Positions 1-7,502 of a stretch of DNA of 35,104 nt are shown here, piece after piece. Both the position numbers and the translations under genes were made by a program. Source of the stretch: JACQGZ01 sp036004665 (GTDB lineage Bacteria > Sysuimicrobiota > Sysuimicrobiia > Sysuimicrobiales > Humicultoraceae); NCBI GenBank assembly GCA_036004665.1, contig DASYRG010000023.1:1-35104 (forward strand). Direction: 5' to 3'. Every line of letters starts with the position of its first letter. Position 1 is the first letter of the stretch. Under the pieces are notes generated by a model that was given only the letters and a program-made list of their open reading frames with translations, was not told the origin of the DNA and made no database searches.

Positions 1-2
1 GG

Positions 3-911
3 GGAGAAGAGTTCGACATCACGGTGCGGGCGGAGGCCGCCGACCGCGACGCGGTGGCGAAACTGGCCGACCTGCACGTCGGCACCGTCAACGGCGCGCC
101 CATCCGGCTGGGAGACGTCGCGACCTTCCTGCCGCGCCGGGCCCCCGCACAGATCGAGCGAAAGGACCGGCAGCGCCTGGCCCTTGTCACCGCCTCACTG
201 CGGGGGCGACCCCTGGGCGCCGTGACCAAAGACATCGAGGCGGCCCTTCGCGGCCTTGCCCTTCCGCCCGGCTACACCGTGGGGATGGGCGGGGAGGCAC
301 AGTTCCAGGCCGAGACCTTCGGGGACATGCTCTTCGCCCTCGGCCTCGGCTCCCTCTTCGTCTACATGACCATGGCCGCGCAGTTCAACTCGCTCTGGGT
401 CCCGCTGGTGATCATGTTCAGCCTTCCCCTCGCATCGGTGGGGACATTCCTCTTCATGCTCGTCACGCGCACCACGATCAGCCTGATGTCGCTGCTGGGG
501 ATCATCATGCTGGCCGGGATCGTGGTGAACAACGCCATCCTGCTGGTGGAGTTCGTCTCACAGCGGAGAGAGGCGGGCCTCCCCCGGGCGGAGGCGATCC
601 TGCAGGCCGGACGCACCCGCCTGCGTCCGATCCTCATGACCGCCCTGGTCTCGATCATGGGCGGGTTGCCGGTGGCCCTCGGATTGGGCAGCAGCGGCGC
701 GGAGATCCGCCGGCCTCTCGGGCTCGCCGTCCTCGGCGGGCTGATCACCTCCACGTTCCTGACCCTGATCGTCATTCCCGTCGTCTACACGCTGGTCGAC
801 GACCTGCTGCACCGCGGCCGCGCCCCGGCGGTGGAGCCGGCGGCGGTGCGGCCCCGTCCCGCGCCGGTGAGCGGGGCCGCGCGGGACCACGACGGCAACG
901 GTTCGGACTGA
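3..911 (+). CDS. RND efflux transporter, C-terminal part (partial)
   Basis: This is the C-terminal third of a large inner-membrane RND pump of the hydrophobe/amphiphile efflux (AcrB-like) family, which exports small molecules using the proton gradient. The frame is open to the window edge, so the real start lies upstream. The visible part holds the end of the porter domain and the last transmembrane block. Hallmarks are the MAAQFNSLW segment, the GIVVNNAILLVEF helix and the RLRPILMT segment followed by two hydrophobic helices ending in IPVVYTL. In AcrB the position of the first Asn in VVNNAI is the proton-relay lysine; its replacement by Asn is common in non-proteobacterial relatives. The tail (last 35 residues) is Ala/Pro/Arg-rich and probably disordered. 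The family is clear; the substrate cannot be told. Confidence 0.9.
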   Translation, partial: GEEFDITVRAEAADRDAVAKLADLHVGTVNGAPIRLGDVATFLPRRAPAQIERKDRQRLALVTASLRGRPLGAVTKDIEAALRGLALPPGYTVGMGGEAQFQAETFGDMLFALGLGSLFVYMTMAAQFNSLWVPLVIMFSLPLASVGTFLFMLVTRTTISLMSLLGIIMLAGIVVNNAILLVEFVSQRREAGLPRAEAILQAGRTRLRPILMTALVSIMGGLPVALGLGSSGAEIRRPLGLAVLGGLITSTFLTLIVIPVVYTLVDDLLHRGRAPAVEPAAVRPRPAPVSGAARDHDGNGSD

Positions 912-930
912 GATCGCGGTCGCCGCGTCG

Positions 931-1416
931 ATGCGGTGGGAGCAATTTGCCGCACGCTGCCCCGAGCTGGGCACGCTCGTGTGGGATCGCTTTCGGCGGG
1001 ATCAGCTCGTGCTCGTAGGGACGCTCCGGCGCGACGGCTCTCCCCGGATCAGTCCCTGTGAGGTCGACTTCGCCGACGGCCACCTGTTCCTGGGCATGAT
1101 GTGGCGATCGCGGAAGGCCCTGGACCTGCGCAGGGATCCCCGCCTGGTCGTCCACAGCGTGACCACGAACAAAGAGGGGACCGACGGCGACGTCAAACTC
1201 TACGGACGGGCCCTCGAGATCACCGACCCCGCGCTGCGGGCCGCCTTTCGCGCCGCCATCCAGGCGCGCATCAACTGGGCCCCCGAGGAGCCGGAGTACC
1301 ATCTCTTCGCCCTGGACGTGGAACGGGCCGCCTACGTCGTCTTTGAGGAAGGCACGCTGCGCACCGTGATGTGGGATCCGGTGCGCGGCCTGCGCCGCCG
1401 GCCCCGCTCGCACTGA
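931..1416 (+). CDS. Pyridoxamine 5'-phosphate oxidase-like split-barrel protein
   Basis: A 161-residue protein of the PNPOx-like FMN-binding split-barrel superfamily. The N-terminal half carries the usual strand pattern LVLVGTLRRDGSPRISPCEV, with Gly-Ser-Pro-Arg as the typical cofactor-contacting turn, followed by LFLGMMWRSRKALDLRRDPR, which matches the family helix after the third strand. These proteins bind FMN, F420 or haem and act on small molecules, often as reductases. The full biosynthetic PdxH signature is absent, so pyridoxal phosphate synthesis is not supported. It begins 20 bp after the RND gene, possibly co-transcribed. No strong ribosome binding site precedes the ATG. The family is fairly sure; the reaction is unknown. 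Confidence 0.75.
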   Translation: MRWEQFAARCPELGTLVWDRFRRDQLVLVGTLRRDGSPRISPCEVDFADGHLFLGMMWRSRKALDLRRDPRLVVHSVTTNKEGTDGDVKLYGRALEITDPALRAAFRAAIQARINWAPEEPEYHLFALDVERAAYVVFEEGTLRTVMWDPVRGLRRRPRSH

Positions 1417-1530
1417 AAGCGATTCGCCCGCCGCGGCGGACGCTCCGCCCCTGTGGGGAGGAGATGGTCCGAGCCTGCACGAAGCCCCGAGCCAAACCCG
1501 GAAGCCGTGAATCTATTCGCACGCTTCCCG

Positions 1531-1542
1531 TGGGAGGGAGGG
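1531..1542 (+). promoter_or_regulatory. Ribosome binding site that fixes the start of the ABC binding protein
   Basis: A purine-rich GGGAGGGAGGGA stretch sits 3-8 nt before the ATG at 1546. The same frame is open upstream to 1453, but only the 1546 start gives a canonical signal peptide directly after this site. Confidence 0.7.
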
Positions 1543-1545
1543 AAC

Positions 1546-2814
1546 ATGGTGAGCCTGTCACCCCGCCGCCCGGCTCGATGGTTTGCCCTTCTGGTCCTCG
1601 CGCTCATCGTTCTTGTCGGGGTCCCACCCATCGCGATCGCCCAGCAAACGACCACCTTACGGTTCTGGATGTCAGCCGATCCAGCCCTGGAAGCGGCGAT
1701 GGACGCGTTGCTGCGAGGATACATGAGGACCCATCCCAACGTCACCGTCCAGCGCGACGCGTTTCCCTTCAACGAGTACCATCAGAAGCTGACGACAGCG
1801 TTTGCCTCAGGCGATCCGCCCGACGTCTTCTGGATGGATGTGCGCACTGCCACCTTCGCCTCGGCGGGCAGTCTGCTTGTCCTTGAGAAGTATCTGACGC
1901 CGCAGAACAAAGCCGACATCATCGCCTCCGGTCTGATCGAGCCTGTCTGGAAAGGCAATCTCTACGGCGTCCCGATGCACGAACTGACCGAGGGATTGTT
2001 CGTCAACCGGACCATCTTCGAGGAGGCGGGGATCAAGATCCCGCAGCGCCTGGAGGAAGCCTGGACGTGGGACGAGTTCGTGACAATCGCCAGGCGCCTG
2101 ACGAGACGGACTGGGGAGCGCACGGATGTCTGGGGGTTTGGGGTTCTTCGTCACCTCAGCGACTGGTCGATCCTTCCGGTCATCATGCAGAACAACGGGG
2201 CCGTGATCAGCCCCGATCTCAAGAAGGCCACCGGCTATCTCAACAGCCCCGCGACGGTCGAAGCGATGAAATGGTATCAGAGCCTGTTCACGACTCACAG
2301 GGTTATCTCGGTCGACCCGATCCCCGATGGATTCCCCACGGGCAGGATCGCGATCTTCCAGGCGCCGAGCACCTACCGCGCCTTCCTGGACGCGCGCTTT
2401 CCCGACTTCAAGTATGCTGTGGTGCCGATGTTCAAGGGCAAGCGCTGCGCGGTCACCGCCGGTGGGTGGAACGTGTCTGTCGCCACCCGGACGAAGAATA
2501 AGGATCTCTCCTGGTCGCTCGTGGACTATCTGACCCGCGAACGCCATGCCGAATGGGTACGCACGAGCGGCTACCTGCCGGTGCGCAAGTCCTTGCTTCA
2601 GCGCGAGCCGAAGTTCCGCCAGTATCCCTGGGGGATCTTCGTCGATCAGCTGCAGCAGTGTCAGGTGCACCGTCCCAACACGCCGGCGTACAACTTCTTC
2701 TTCGACACCTTCCTGGCCGTGGCCAGGGACGCGGCCCTGGGACGGGATGTCCAGAGTCTGCTTGACGCAGCCGCGGCGCGCATGGACGTCTCTCTCTCAC
2801 GGGGAGGGCGGTAA
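1546..2814 (+). CDS. ABC transporter substrate-binding protein, family 1 (CUT1-like)
   Basis: A 422-residue extracytoplasmic solute-binding protein, first gene of the operon. The start at 1546 yields a Sec signal peptide: Arg-rich N terminus, hydrophobic core ALLVLALIVLVGV, and a cleavage region ending AIAQQ. There is no lipobox cysteine. The mature part begins with TLRFWMSADP and has the family-1 features: a DPPDVFWMD segment, the hinge region with WTWDEFVTIARRL, and GRIAIFQAPSTYRAF. This fold is typical of sugar, polyol and glycerol-phosphate importers. In this operon, next to nucleoside-cleaving enzymes, a nucleoside or glycoside substrate is an inference. Two permease genes follow, but no ATPase gene. 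Confidence 0.9.
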   Translation: MVSLSPRRPARWFALLVLALIVLVGVPPIAIAQQTTTLRFWMSADPALEAAMDALLRGYMRTHPNVTVQRDAFPFNEYHQKLTTAFASGDPPDVFWMDVRTATFASAGSLLVLEKYLTPQNKADIIASGLIEPVWKGNLYGVPMHELTEGLFVNRTIFEEAGIKIPQRLEEAWTWDEFVTIARRLTRRTGERTDVWGFGVLRHLSDWSILPVIMQNNGAVISPDLKKATGYLNSPATVEAMKWYQSLFTTHRVISVDPIPDGFPTGRIAIFQAPSTYRAFLDARFPDFKYAVVPMFKGKRCAVTAGGWNVSVATRTKNKDLSWSLVDYLTRERHAEWVRTSGYLPVRKSLLQREPKFRQYPWGIFVDQLQQCQVHRPNTPAYNFFFDTFLAVARDAALGRDVQSLLDAAAARMDVSLSRGGR

Positions 2815-2852
2815 GGGTCGCGACCGGGCGGTCCGCAGGCGCCCGGACCCCG

Positions 2853-3758
2853 ATGGCACAGAATCGCGTGATCTCGCCTCGCTCTTCGGGGCTGGCGCGG
2901 CAGCGCTATCTCACGGCGGCTGTCTTTCTCCTCCCGGCCACCGTGGGGATCATCCTCTTTTCCCTTCTCCCCATCCTGCAAGCGCTGCGCATCAGCTTCT
3001 TCGATTACGCGTTGCTGAATCCCGAGCAGATCTTCCTTGGCGCGGACAACTACCGGCGGGCGTTTGCCGATCCGGTCTTCCGCATCGCGCTGAACAACAC
3101 GATCCTCTACTCCGTGCTGCTGGTGGTGGGGCAGACCCTGCTGGCGCTGCTCCTGGCGCTCTTGCTCAAACAAGAGATCCGCGGCCGGGCCTTCTTCCGG
3201 TCGGCGTTCTTCATGCCTGTCGTCACCTCGCTGGTCGTGATCAGCACCGTGTGGAAGCTGATGTACAACTCCCAGGGGTTCATCAATGGTGTCCTCGGGA
3301 CGCTCGGCCTGGGTGCGCAGCCGTTTCTCGCCAGCAGCACTCAGGCGCTGCCCAGCCTCGTCCTGATGAGCGTCTGGAAAGAGGTCGGGTTCTACATGCT
3401 GATCTTCCTCGCCGGCCTGCAGGCGGTGCCGGGGGAGCTCTATGAGAGCGCGGCCATCGACGGAGCCAACCGCTGGACGAGCTTCTGGCGCATCACGCTT
3501 CCCTTGCTGCGCCGGGCCACGGTCTTCGTGATGGTCGTGGGGACGATCTCGGCCTTCAAGGTCTTCACGCCCGTCTACTTGATGACAGACGGTGGCCCTG
3601 CTGACAGCACGATGGTCATCGTCTTCTACATCTTCCGCGTCGCGTTCCGGTACTTCGAGATGGGGTACGCGTCGGCGATGTCCTTCATCCTGATGGGCAT
3701 CGTCATCGTGCTCGCACTCCTGCAGTTCCGCCTCTTGCGCACCACGGTGGAGTACTGA
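2853..3758 (+). CDS. ABC transporter permease, MalF/UgpA type
   Basis: A 301-residue inner-membrane permease of the binding-protein-dependent (BPD_transp_1) family. Six hydrophobic segments are visible, starting with AVFLLPATVGIILFSLLPIL near residue 25. The cytoplasmic EAA loop that docks onto the ATPase is present as ELYESAAIDGANRWTSFWRI, followed by TLPLL. It begins 38 bp after the binding-protein gene and ends 3 bp before the second permease. It should form a heterodimeric channel with that protein. The ATPase must come from elsewhere, as is usual for CUT1 systems served by a shared MsmK/UgpC-type subunit. Confidence 0.92.
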   Translation: MAQNRVISPRSSGLARQRYLTAAVFLLPATVGIILFSLLPILQALRISFFDYALLNPEQIFLGADNYRRAFADPVFRIALNNTILYSVLLVVGQTLLALLLALLLKQEIRGRAFFRSAFFMPVVTSLVVISTVWKLMYNSQGFINGVLGTLGLGAQPFLASSTQALPSLVLMSVWKEVGFYMLIFLAGLQAVPGELYESAAIDGANRWTSFWRITLPLLRRATVFVMVVGTISAFKVFTPVYLMTDGGPADSTMVIVFYIFRVAFRYFEMGYASAMSFILMGIVIVLALLQFRLLRTTVEY

Positions 3759-3761
3759 GGC

Positions 3762-4688
3762 GTGACCTCTCAGAGGCCTGGCCACCTCACCGTCGGCCGC
3801 GAGGGGGTCGGGTTCCCGTCCGCGTCCCGGGTTTCCTTGACGTCGGCATCGCGGGTCGTGGAGCGCGGGGCCGTCTACACGCTGTTGTCTTTGCTGGCCG
3901 TGATCTTCATTGTGCCCTATCTGTGGATGATCTTCTCCTCGCTGAAGCCGGCGGTGGAAATCTTCAAGTACGTCTATCCGCTGTCGTGGCGCACGTTCAT
4001 CCCCGAGACATTCACCCTGGGGTCGTACCGGGAGCTCTTTCAGCTCGTGCCCTTTCCCTTCTCACGGTATCTCCTGAACAGCCTCTTCGTGGCGATCTCG
4101 GTGACCTTCTTCAGCCTGGTCGTCAACGCGCTGGCGGCCTACGCCTTCGCCCGGCTCCCGTTTCCCGGGCGGAACTTGCTCTTCGCCCTCTTCCTCGGCA
4201 CGATGATCATCCCATTTGAGGTGCTGGCGATCCCGCTGTACCTTCAGGTGCGCTCGTTCGGGTGGGTGAACACCTACCAGGCGCTGATCATCCCGTGGAT
4301 CGCCAATCCCCTGGGCATCTTCTTGCTGCGCCAGTTCTTTCAAGACATCCCGAAGGAGCTGGAGGAATCCGCACGCATCGACGGCTGTTCGCATTTCGGC
4401 GCGTTCCGGCACATCGTCTTGCCCAACTCGATCCCCGCGCTGGTGGCGTTCGCCCTGATCCGATTCCAGGCGAGCTGGGATGCCTTTCTCTGGCCTTTGA
4501 TCGCGGCGCCGGCGGCGGAAAAGCGGGTGATTCAAGTGGCCATCGCCAGCTTTGTCACCGAGGTGCAGACCCGCTGGGACCTCACGTTCGCGGCGAGCAC
4601 GATGGCGACGCTGCCGATCATCCTCATCTTTCTCATCCTGCAGCGCTACTACGTCCAGGGCGTGATCATGAGCGGGTTGAAGGGCTGA
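3762..4688 (+). CDS. ABC transporter permease, MalG/UgpE type
   Basis: A 308-residue second permease of the importer, starting with GTG 3 bp after the previous stop. About 25 hydrophilic residues precede the first membrane helix (YTLLSLLAVIFIVPYLWMIF). The MalG-like signature SSLKPAVEIF follows it, and the EAA loop reads ELEESARIDGCSHFGAFRHI near residues 200-220. The stop at 4688 is 5 bp before the Qng1-like gene, so the transporter and the nucleoside enzymes are translationally packed in one transcript. This linkage is the main reason for suspecting a nucleoside rather than a plain sugar as substrate. Confidence 0.92.
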   Translation: MTSQRPGHLTVGREGVGFPSASRVSLTSASRVVERGAVYTLLSLLAVIFIVPYLWMIFSSLKPAVEIFKYVYPLSWRTFIPETFTLGSYRELFQLVPFPFSRYLLNSLFVAISVTFFSLVVNALAAYAFARLPFPGRNLLFALFLGTMIIPFEVLAIPLYLQVRSFGWVNTYQALIIPWIANPLGIFLLRQFFQDIPKELEESARIDGCSHFGAFRHIVLPNSIPALVAFALIRFQASWDAFLWPLIAAPAAEKRVIQVAIASFVTEVQTRWDLTFAASTMATLPIILIFLILQRYYVQGVIMSGLKG

Positions 4689-4693
4689 TCGAG

Positions 4694-5797
4694 ATGCCGT
4701 ATAGCCGGGAAGCCATGCGCGCAGAGTTGGACGACCTGGCCCGGGGGGCAGCGCACGTCACGATCGTCTCGGAGAAGATCCGCGACGTGGCGACCGCGAT
4801 GCGTCAGGAGCTAGGGGGCGCCGATGGGGCGTTCCATACGGACCCGCAACAGTACCCCAACGAATCTCCCCCGGAGAACGACCGGCGCACACTCCAGTTT
4901 TACCTCGTGGTGACCTCTCAGGAGTTCTGCATCTGGCGGCGGGGCGCCGATGGGCGGGTCGAGGCCTGGACGATCGAGGTCGGGGGCCAGCGCTACGTGG
5001 GAGCGCGGGGGATCGCCGCGGCGCACATGCGGGCGCTGCGGCAAGGGAGAGACATCCTGGACCCCACCTACCTCGCCTCGATGACGTTCCAGGATGTGTT
5101 GGATTTCTACCGTGATGAGGAGACCGGTCAGGTCACCTTGCAGATGCTGCCGCAGCGTCTGGCGAAGTTCAATGAGCTGGGGCGCGTTCTGCTGGACACG
5201 TACGGCGGTCACGTCACCAACCTGCTCGGGCAGACGGGCGGCTATCTCTTCCGGGGCGACGACGGCGGGCTGGTCCAGCGGCTGCTCCTCGATTTTCCCA
5301 CGTCCTACTTCGACTGGCCCTTCTGCAAGCTCGCCATCCTGCTGGCCAAGTTTCTCGCCACCCGGAAAACGGACGGGATCCCCACCACGGACGAGTATCG
5401 TACGCTGGCGCGGATCCGCGATGCAGAGAACTTCGAGATCGCGGCGGATTACTACATCCCCCTCTTCTTCATCCGCTCAGGCATTTTCCGGGTGAGCGAC
5501 CCCCTGGCGGCGGCGCTGCGTGGGCAGCACCTCATCGGCCGGGACAGCCGGATGGAACGCGAGTATCGCGCATGTACGATTGTGGCCGGCCGCGCGCTGG
5601 CAGAGGAGACGGGACGGTCCCTCTCCGCCGTGGATACGGAGTGCTGGAAGACAGGCTACTTGCGCTGCCGGTTGTGCCGCGAGGGTATCAGCGACGAGGA
5701 GTTGCCATGTCCCTACCGGTCCGTGTCGAAGGCGTACCAGAACGAGCACGCGCTCATGGAGATGCGCTGGCCGTTGGTGCTGACAACGTGTTATTGA
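4694..5797 (+). CDS. Queuosine 5'-monophosphate N-glycosylase/hydrolase family (Qng1, DUF2419)
   Basis: A 367-residue cytoplasmic protein that I recognise as a queuosine-salvage DUF2419/Qng1 family member. Family enzymes cleave queuosine 5'-monophosphate to queuine, which transglycosylase can place in tRNA. Matching blocks, in order: SQEFCIWRRG (family NFCFW), the segment ILDPTYLASMTFQDVLDFYR, RLAKFNELGRVLLDTYGG, DFPTSYFDWPFCKLAILLAK, and ADYYIPLFFIRSGIFRVSD. Asp252 of the ADYYIP block corresponds to the conserved Asp of the family DYRVPQ motif. The block REYRACTIVAGRAL is also typical. The start at ATG 4694 follows the permease stop by 5 bp; the frame is open further upstream only inside the permease. 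A C-terminal extension carries C325-x2-C328-x10-C339. Recognition is by motif memory, not by search. Confidence 0.8.
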   Translation: MPYSREAMRAELDDLARGAAHVTIVSEKIRDVATAMRQELGGADGAFHTDPQQYPNESPPENDRRTLQFYLVVTSQEFCIWRRGADGRVEAWTIEVGGQRYVGARGIAAAHMRALRQGRDILDPTYLASMTFQDVLDFYRDEETGQVTLQMLPQRLAKFNELGRVLLDTYGGHVTNLLGQTGGYLFRGDDGGLVQRLLLDFPTSYFDWPFCKLAILLAKFLATRKTDGIPTTDEYRTLARIRDAENFEIAADYYIPLFFIRSGIFRVSDPLAAALRGQHLIGRDSRMEREYRACTIVAGRALAEETGRSLSAVDTECWKTGYLRCRLCREGISDEELPCPYRSVSKAYQNEHALMEMRWPLVLTTCY

Positions 5798-5807
5798 CGG
5801 AGCGCGC

Positions 5808-6755
5808 ATGACCAGGGTCGTCGTGGATACCGATCCGGGGATCGATGACACTGCGGCGATCTTCTTCCTCCTGGCCTCGGGCCGCTTTCAGGTCGAAGCG
5901 CTGACGACGGTCTTTGGGAACGTCGAGGTCGAGCAGTGTACCCGGAACGCGCTGAAGATCCTGGAGATCGCGGGCCGAACCGACATCCCCGTCTATCCGG
6001 GGTCGTCCCGGCCCCTGGTGCGGGACCCTCACTACGCGAAATTCATCCACGGCGACTATGGGCTCGGGGACGTCGCGGTGAGGGATCTCTCGACGGCGCC
6101 GGCGGAGAGTGGGGCCGTGGACGCGATTATCTCCCGCGTTCTGGCGGCCCCCGGCGAGATTACGCTGATCGCTCTGGGGCCGTTGACGAATGTTGCCTTA
6201 GCGCTGGCGGCCGAGCCGAGCCTGGCACTGCATCTTCACCGGCTGATCGTCATGGGCGGGGCCGTCCTGACGTGGGGGAACGTCACACCGGCGGCGTCGG
6301 CGAACCTCTACAACGATCCGGAAGCGGCGCGCGTCGTGTATCGATCCGGAGTTCGGCTGGTGCAGGTGGGTCTCGACGTCTGCCGGCCGACCGTTATTAC
6401 CCGTTCCCATCTGACCCGGATGAGGGAGGCCTCAAGCGATCCCGCGGTGTTTCTCCTCCAGATCACGCCATTCATCCAGAACGCCTATCGCCGGCGCGGG
6501 CTGGCATTGGGGGACGACGGCGGGGTGCAATACAACGACGTCGTCTGCGCGGCCTACGCGGTCAGTCCCGCGCTCTTTGTGACCCGAAGCCTCTTCGTCG
6601 AAATCGAAACACAAGGGGCCTTCACGACCGGGGCGACCGTCGCCGACTTTGAGGGGCGATGGGGTGAGCCCCCCAACGTCGAAGTCTGTCTGGAGGTCGA
6701 CGCGCCGGGGGTGGCGGATCTCTTCACCGAGACCCTGATGCGGTGGAGGGTCTGA
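5808..6755 (+). CDS. Nucleoside hydrolase, inosine/uridine-preferring family
   Basis: A 315-residue cytoplasmic enzyme that hydrolyses the N-glycosidic bond of ribonucleosides to base plus ribose. The calcium-binding signature VDTDPGIDD lies at residues 6-14. LIVMGGAV and SANLYNDPEAAR follow, with the substrate-binding Asn conserved. The C-terminal GGVQYNDVVCAAYAV aligns with the family ..LHDPL..AY.. region, so the His that acts as general acid in classical IU hydrolases is Asn here, while the metal-ligand Asp remains. This suggests a different leaving-group mechanism or base preference. The gene starts 10 bp after the Qng1-like gene. A queuosine or other deazapurine nucleoside substrate is an inference from context. 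Confidence 0.9.
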   Translation: MTRVVVDTDPGIDDTAAIFFLLASGRFQVEALTTVFGNVEVEQCTRNALKILEIAGRTDIPVYPGSSRPLVRDPHYAKFIHGDYGLGDVAVRDLSTAPAESGAVDAIISRVLAAPGEITLIALGPLTNVALALAAEPSLALHLHRLIVMGGAVLTWGNVTPAASANLYNDPEAARVVYRSGVRLVQVGLDVCRPTVITRSHLTRMREASSDPAVFLLQITPFIQNAYRRRGLALGDDGGVQYNDVVCAAYAVSPALFVTRSLFVEIETQGAFTTGATVADFEGRWGEPPNVEVCLEVDAPGVADLFTETLMRWRV

Positions 6756-6767
6756 GGGACCGCCCGA

Positions 6768-7502
6768 GTGCCTGAGACCCTCCGCTATCTGGGCGTCTCC
6801 GGTTTCGAGATCACGACCGAAGACGGCACGACCATCGTTGTGGACCCTTTCCTGGCCGGCAGTGCGGATTTGGGTCTCCCGCCGAGTCCGATCGCCGCGG
6901 GGGATCTCCGTGACGCCCATCTCGTCCTGGTGACCCACGGGGCCTACGATCACCTGGGCCAGGCGGTCGAGATCGCTACGCGTACGGGGGCGACGCTGGT
7001 CTGCGGACCCGAGGTGCGCATCCACGCGCTGCGAGAGGGGCTACCCGGCGCACAGATCGCGAAGATGGTCTCTGGCTCCTCCCTCGAGGTCCGTGGCGTG
7101 CGTATCCGGGCGCTTGAAGCGCATCACGTCTCCTTCTTCGAGTCTCAAGGAGCGTATCTCTCCGCACAACCGCTGAGCTATCTGATCGAGACGCCGACCG
7201 GCGCGCGTCTTTATCATAGCGGGGACACGTCGCTGTTCTCCGACCTGAAACTGTTTGGGGAATTGTATCGGCCGCAGGTGGCGCTGCTCTGCGTGGGCGC
7301 CGTCGAGGAGGGAGTCGCGGCGCTCCCTCCTGAGGAGGCCGCCATCGCCGCCGACTGGCTGAACGCCCCGCTTGTGATTCCCATGCACTATCGCGACTCT
7401 TCGGAGGTCGAGGCCTTCCAGTCACGGCTGGCGGCCCGTAGGCCCGACATACGCGTCGTCAGACTCGAACCTGGTCACGTCTTCCAGCTCTCTCAGACAT
7501 GA
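6768..7502 (+). CDS. Metallo-beta-lactamase-fold hydrolase (UlaG/UPF0173-like)
   Basis: A 244-residue protein of the metallo-beta-lactamase fold, closest in layout to the UlaG lactonase/UPF0173 group. Visible features are the N-terminal YLGVSGFEI strand-turn, VVDPFL, the metal motif VTHGAYDHLG, LEAHHVSF, YHSGDTSLFSDL and a final IPMHYRDSSE. The canonical HxHxDH motif reads HGAYDH, so the second His is Ala, while the Asp-His pair, the later His and Asp, and the last His are kept. It starts with GTG 12 bp after the nucleoside hydrolase and overlaps the next gene by 4 bp. Opening of a sugar lactone derived from a nucleoside would fit the neighbouring dehydrogenase, but this is speculation. Confidence 0.85.
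   Translation: MPETLRYLGVSGFEITTEDGTTIVVDPFLAGSADLGLPPSPIAAGDLRDAHLVLVTHGAYDHLGQAVEIATRTGATLVCGPEVRIHALREGLPGAQIAKMVSGSSLEVRGVRIRALEAHHVSFFESQGAYLSAQPLSYLIETPTGARLYHSGDTSLFSDLKLFGELYRPQVALLCVGAVEEGVAALPPEEAAIAADWLNAPLVIPMHYRDSSEVEAFQSRLAARRPDIRVVRLEPGHVFQLSQT

Noticed and set aside
1417..1545. preQ1 riboswitch before the putative queuosine operon; also a GGCGGA-CGC-TCCGCC hairpin at 1435-1449 and a palindrome at 1428-1439
   Set aside because: No preQ1 aptamer pattern (short hairpin plus A-rich tail with Shine-Dalgarno pairing) was found. The small GC-rich hairpin has no T tract and may be chance in such DNA, so I did not list it.
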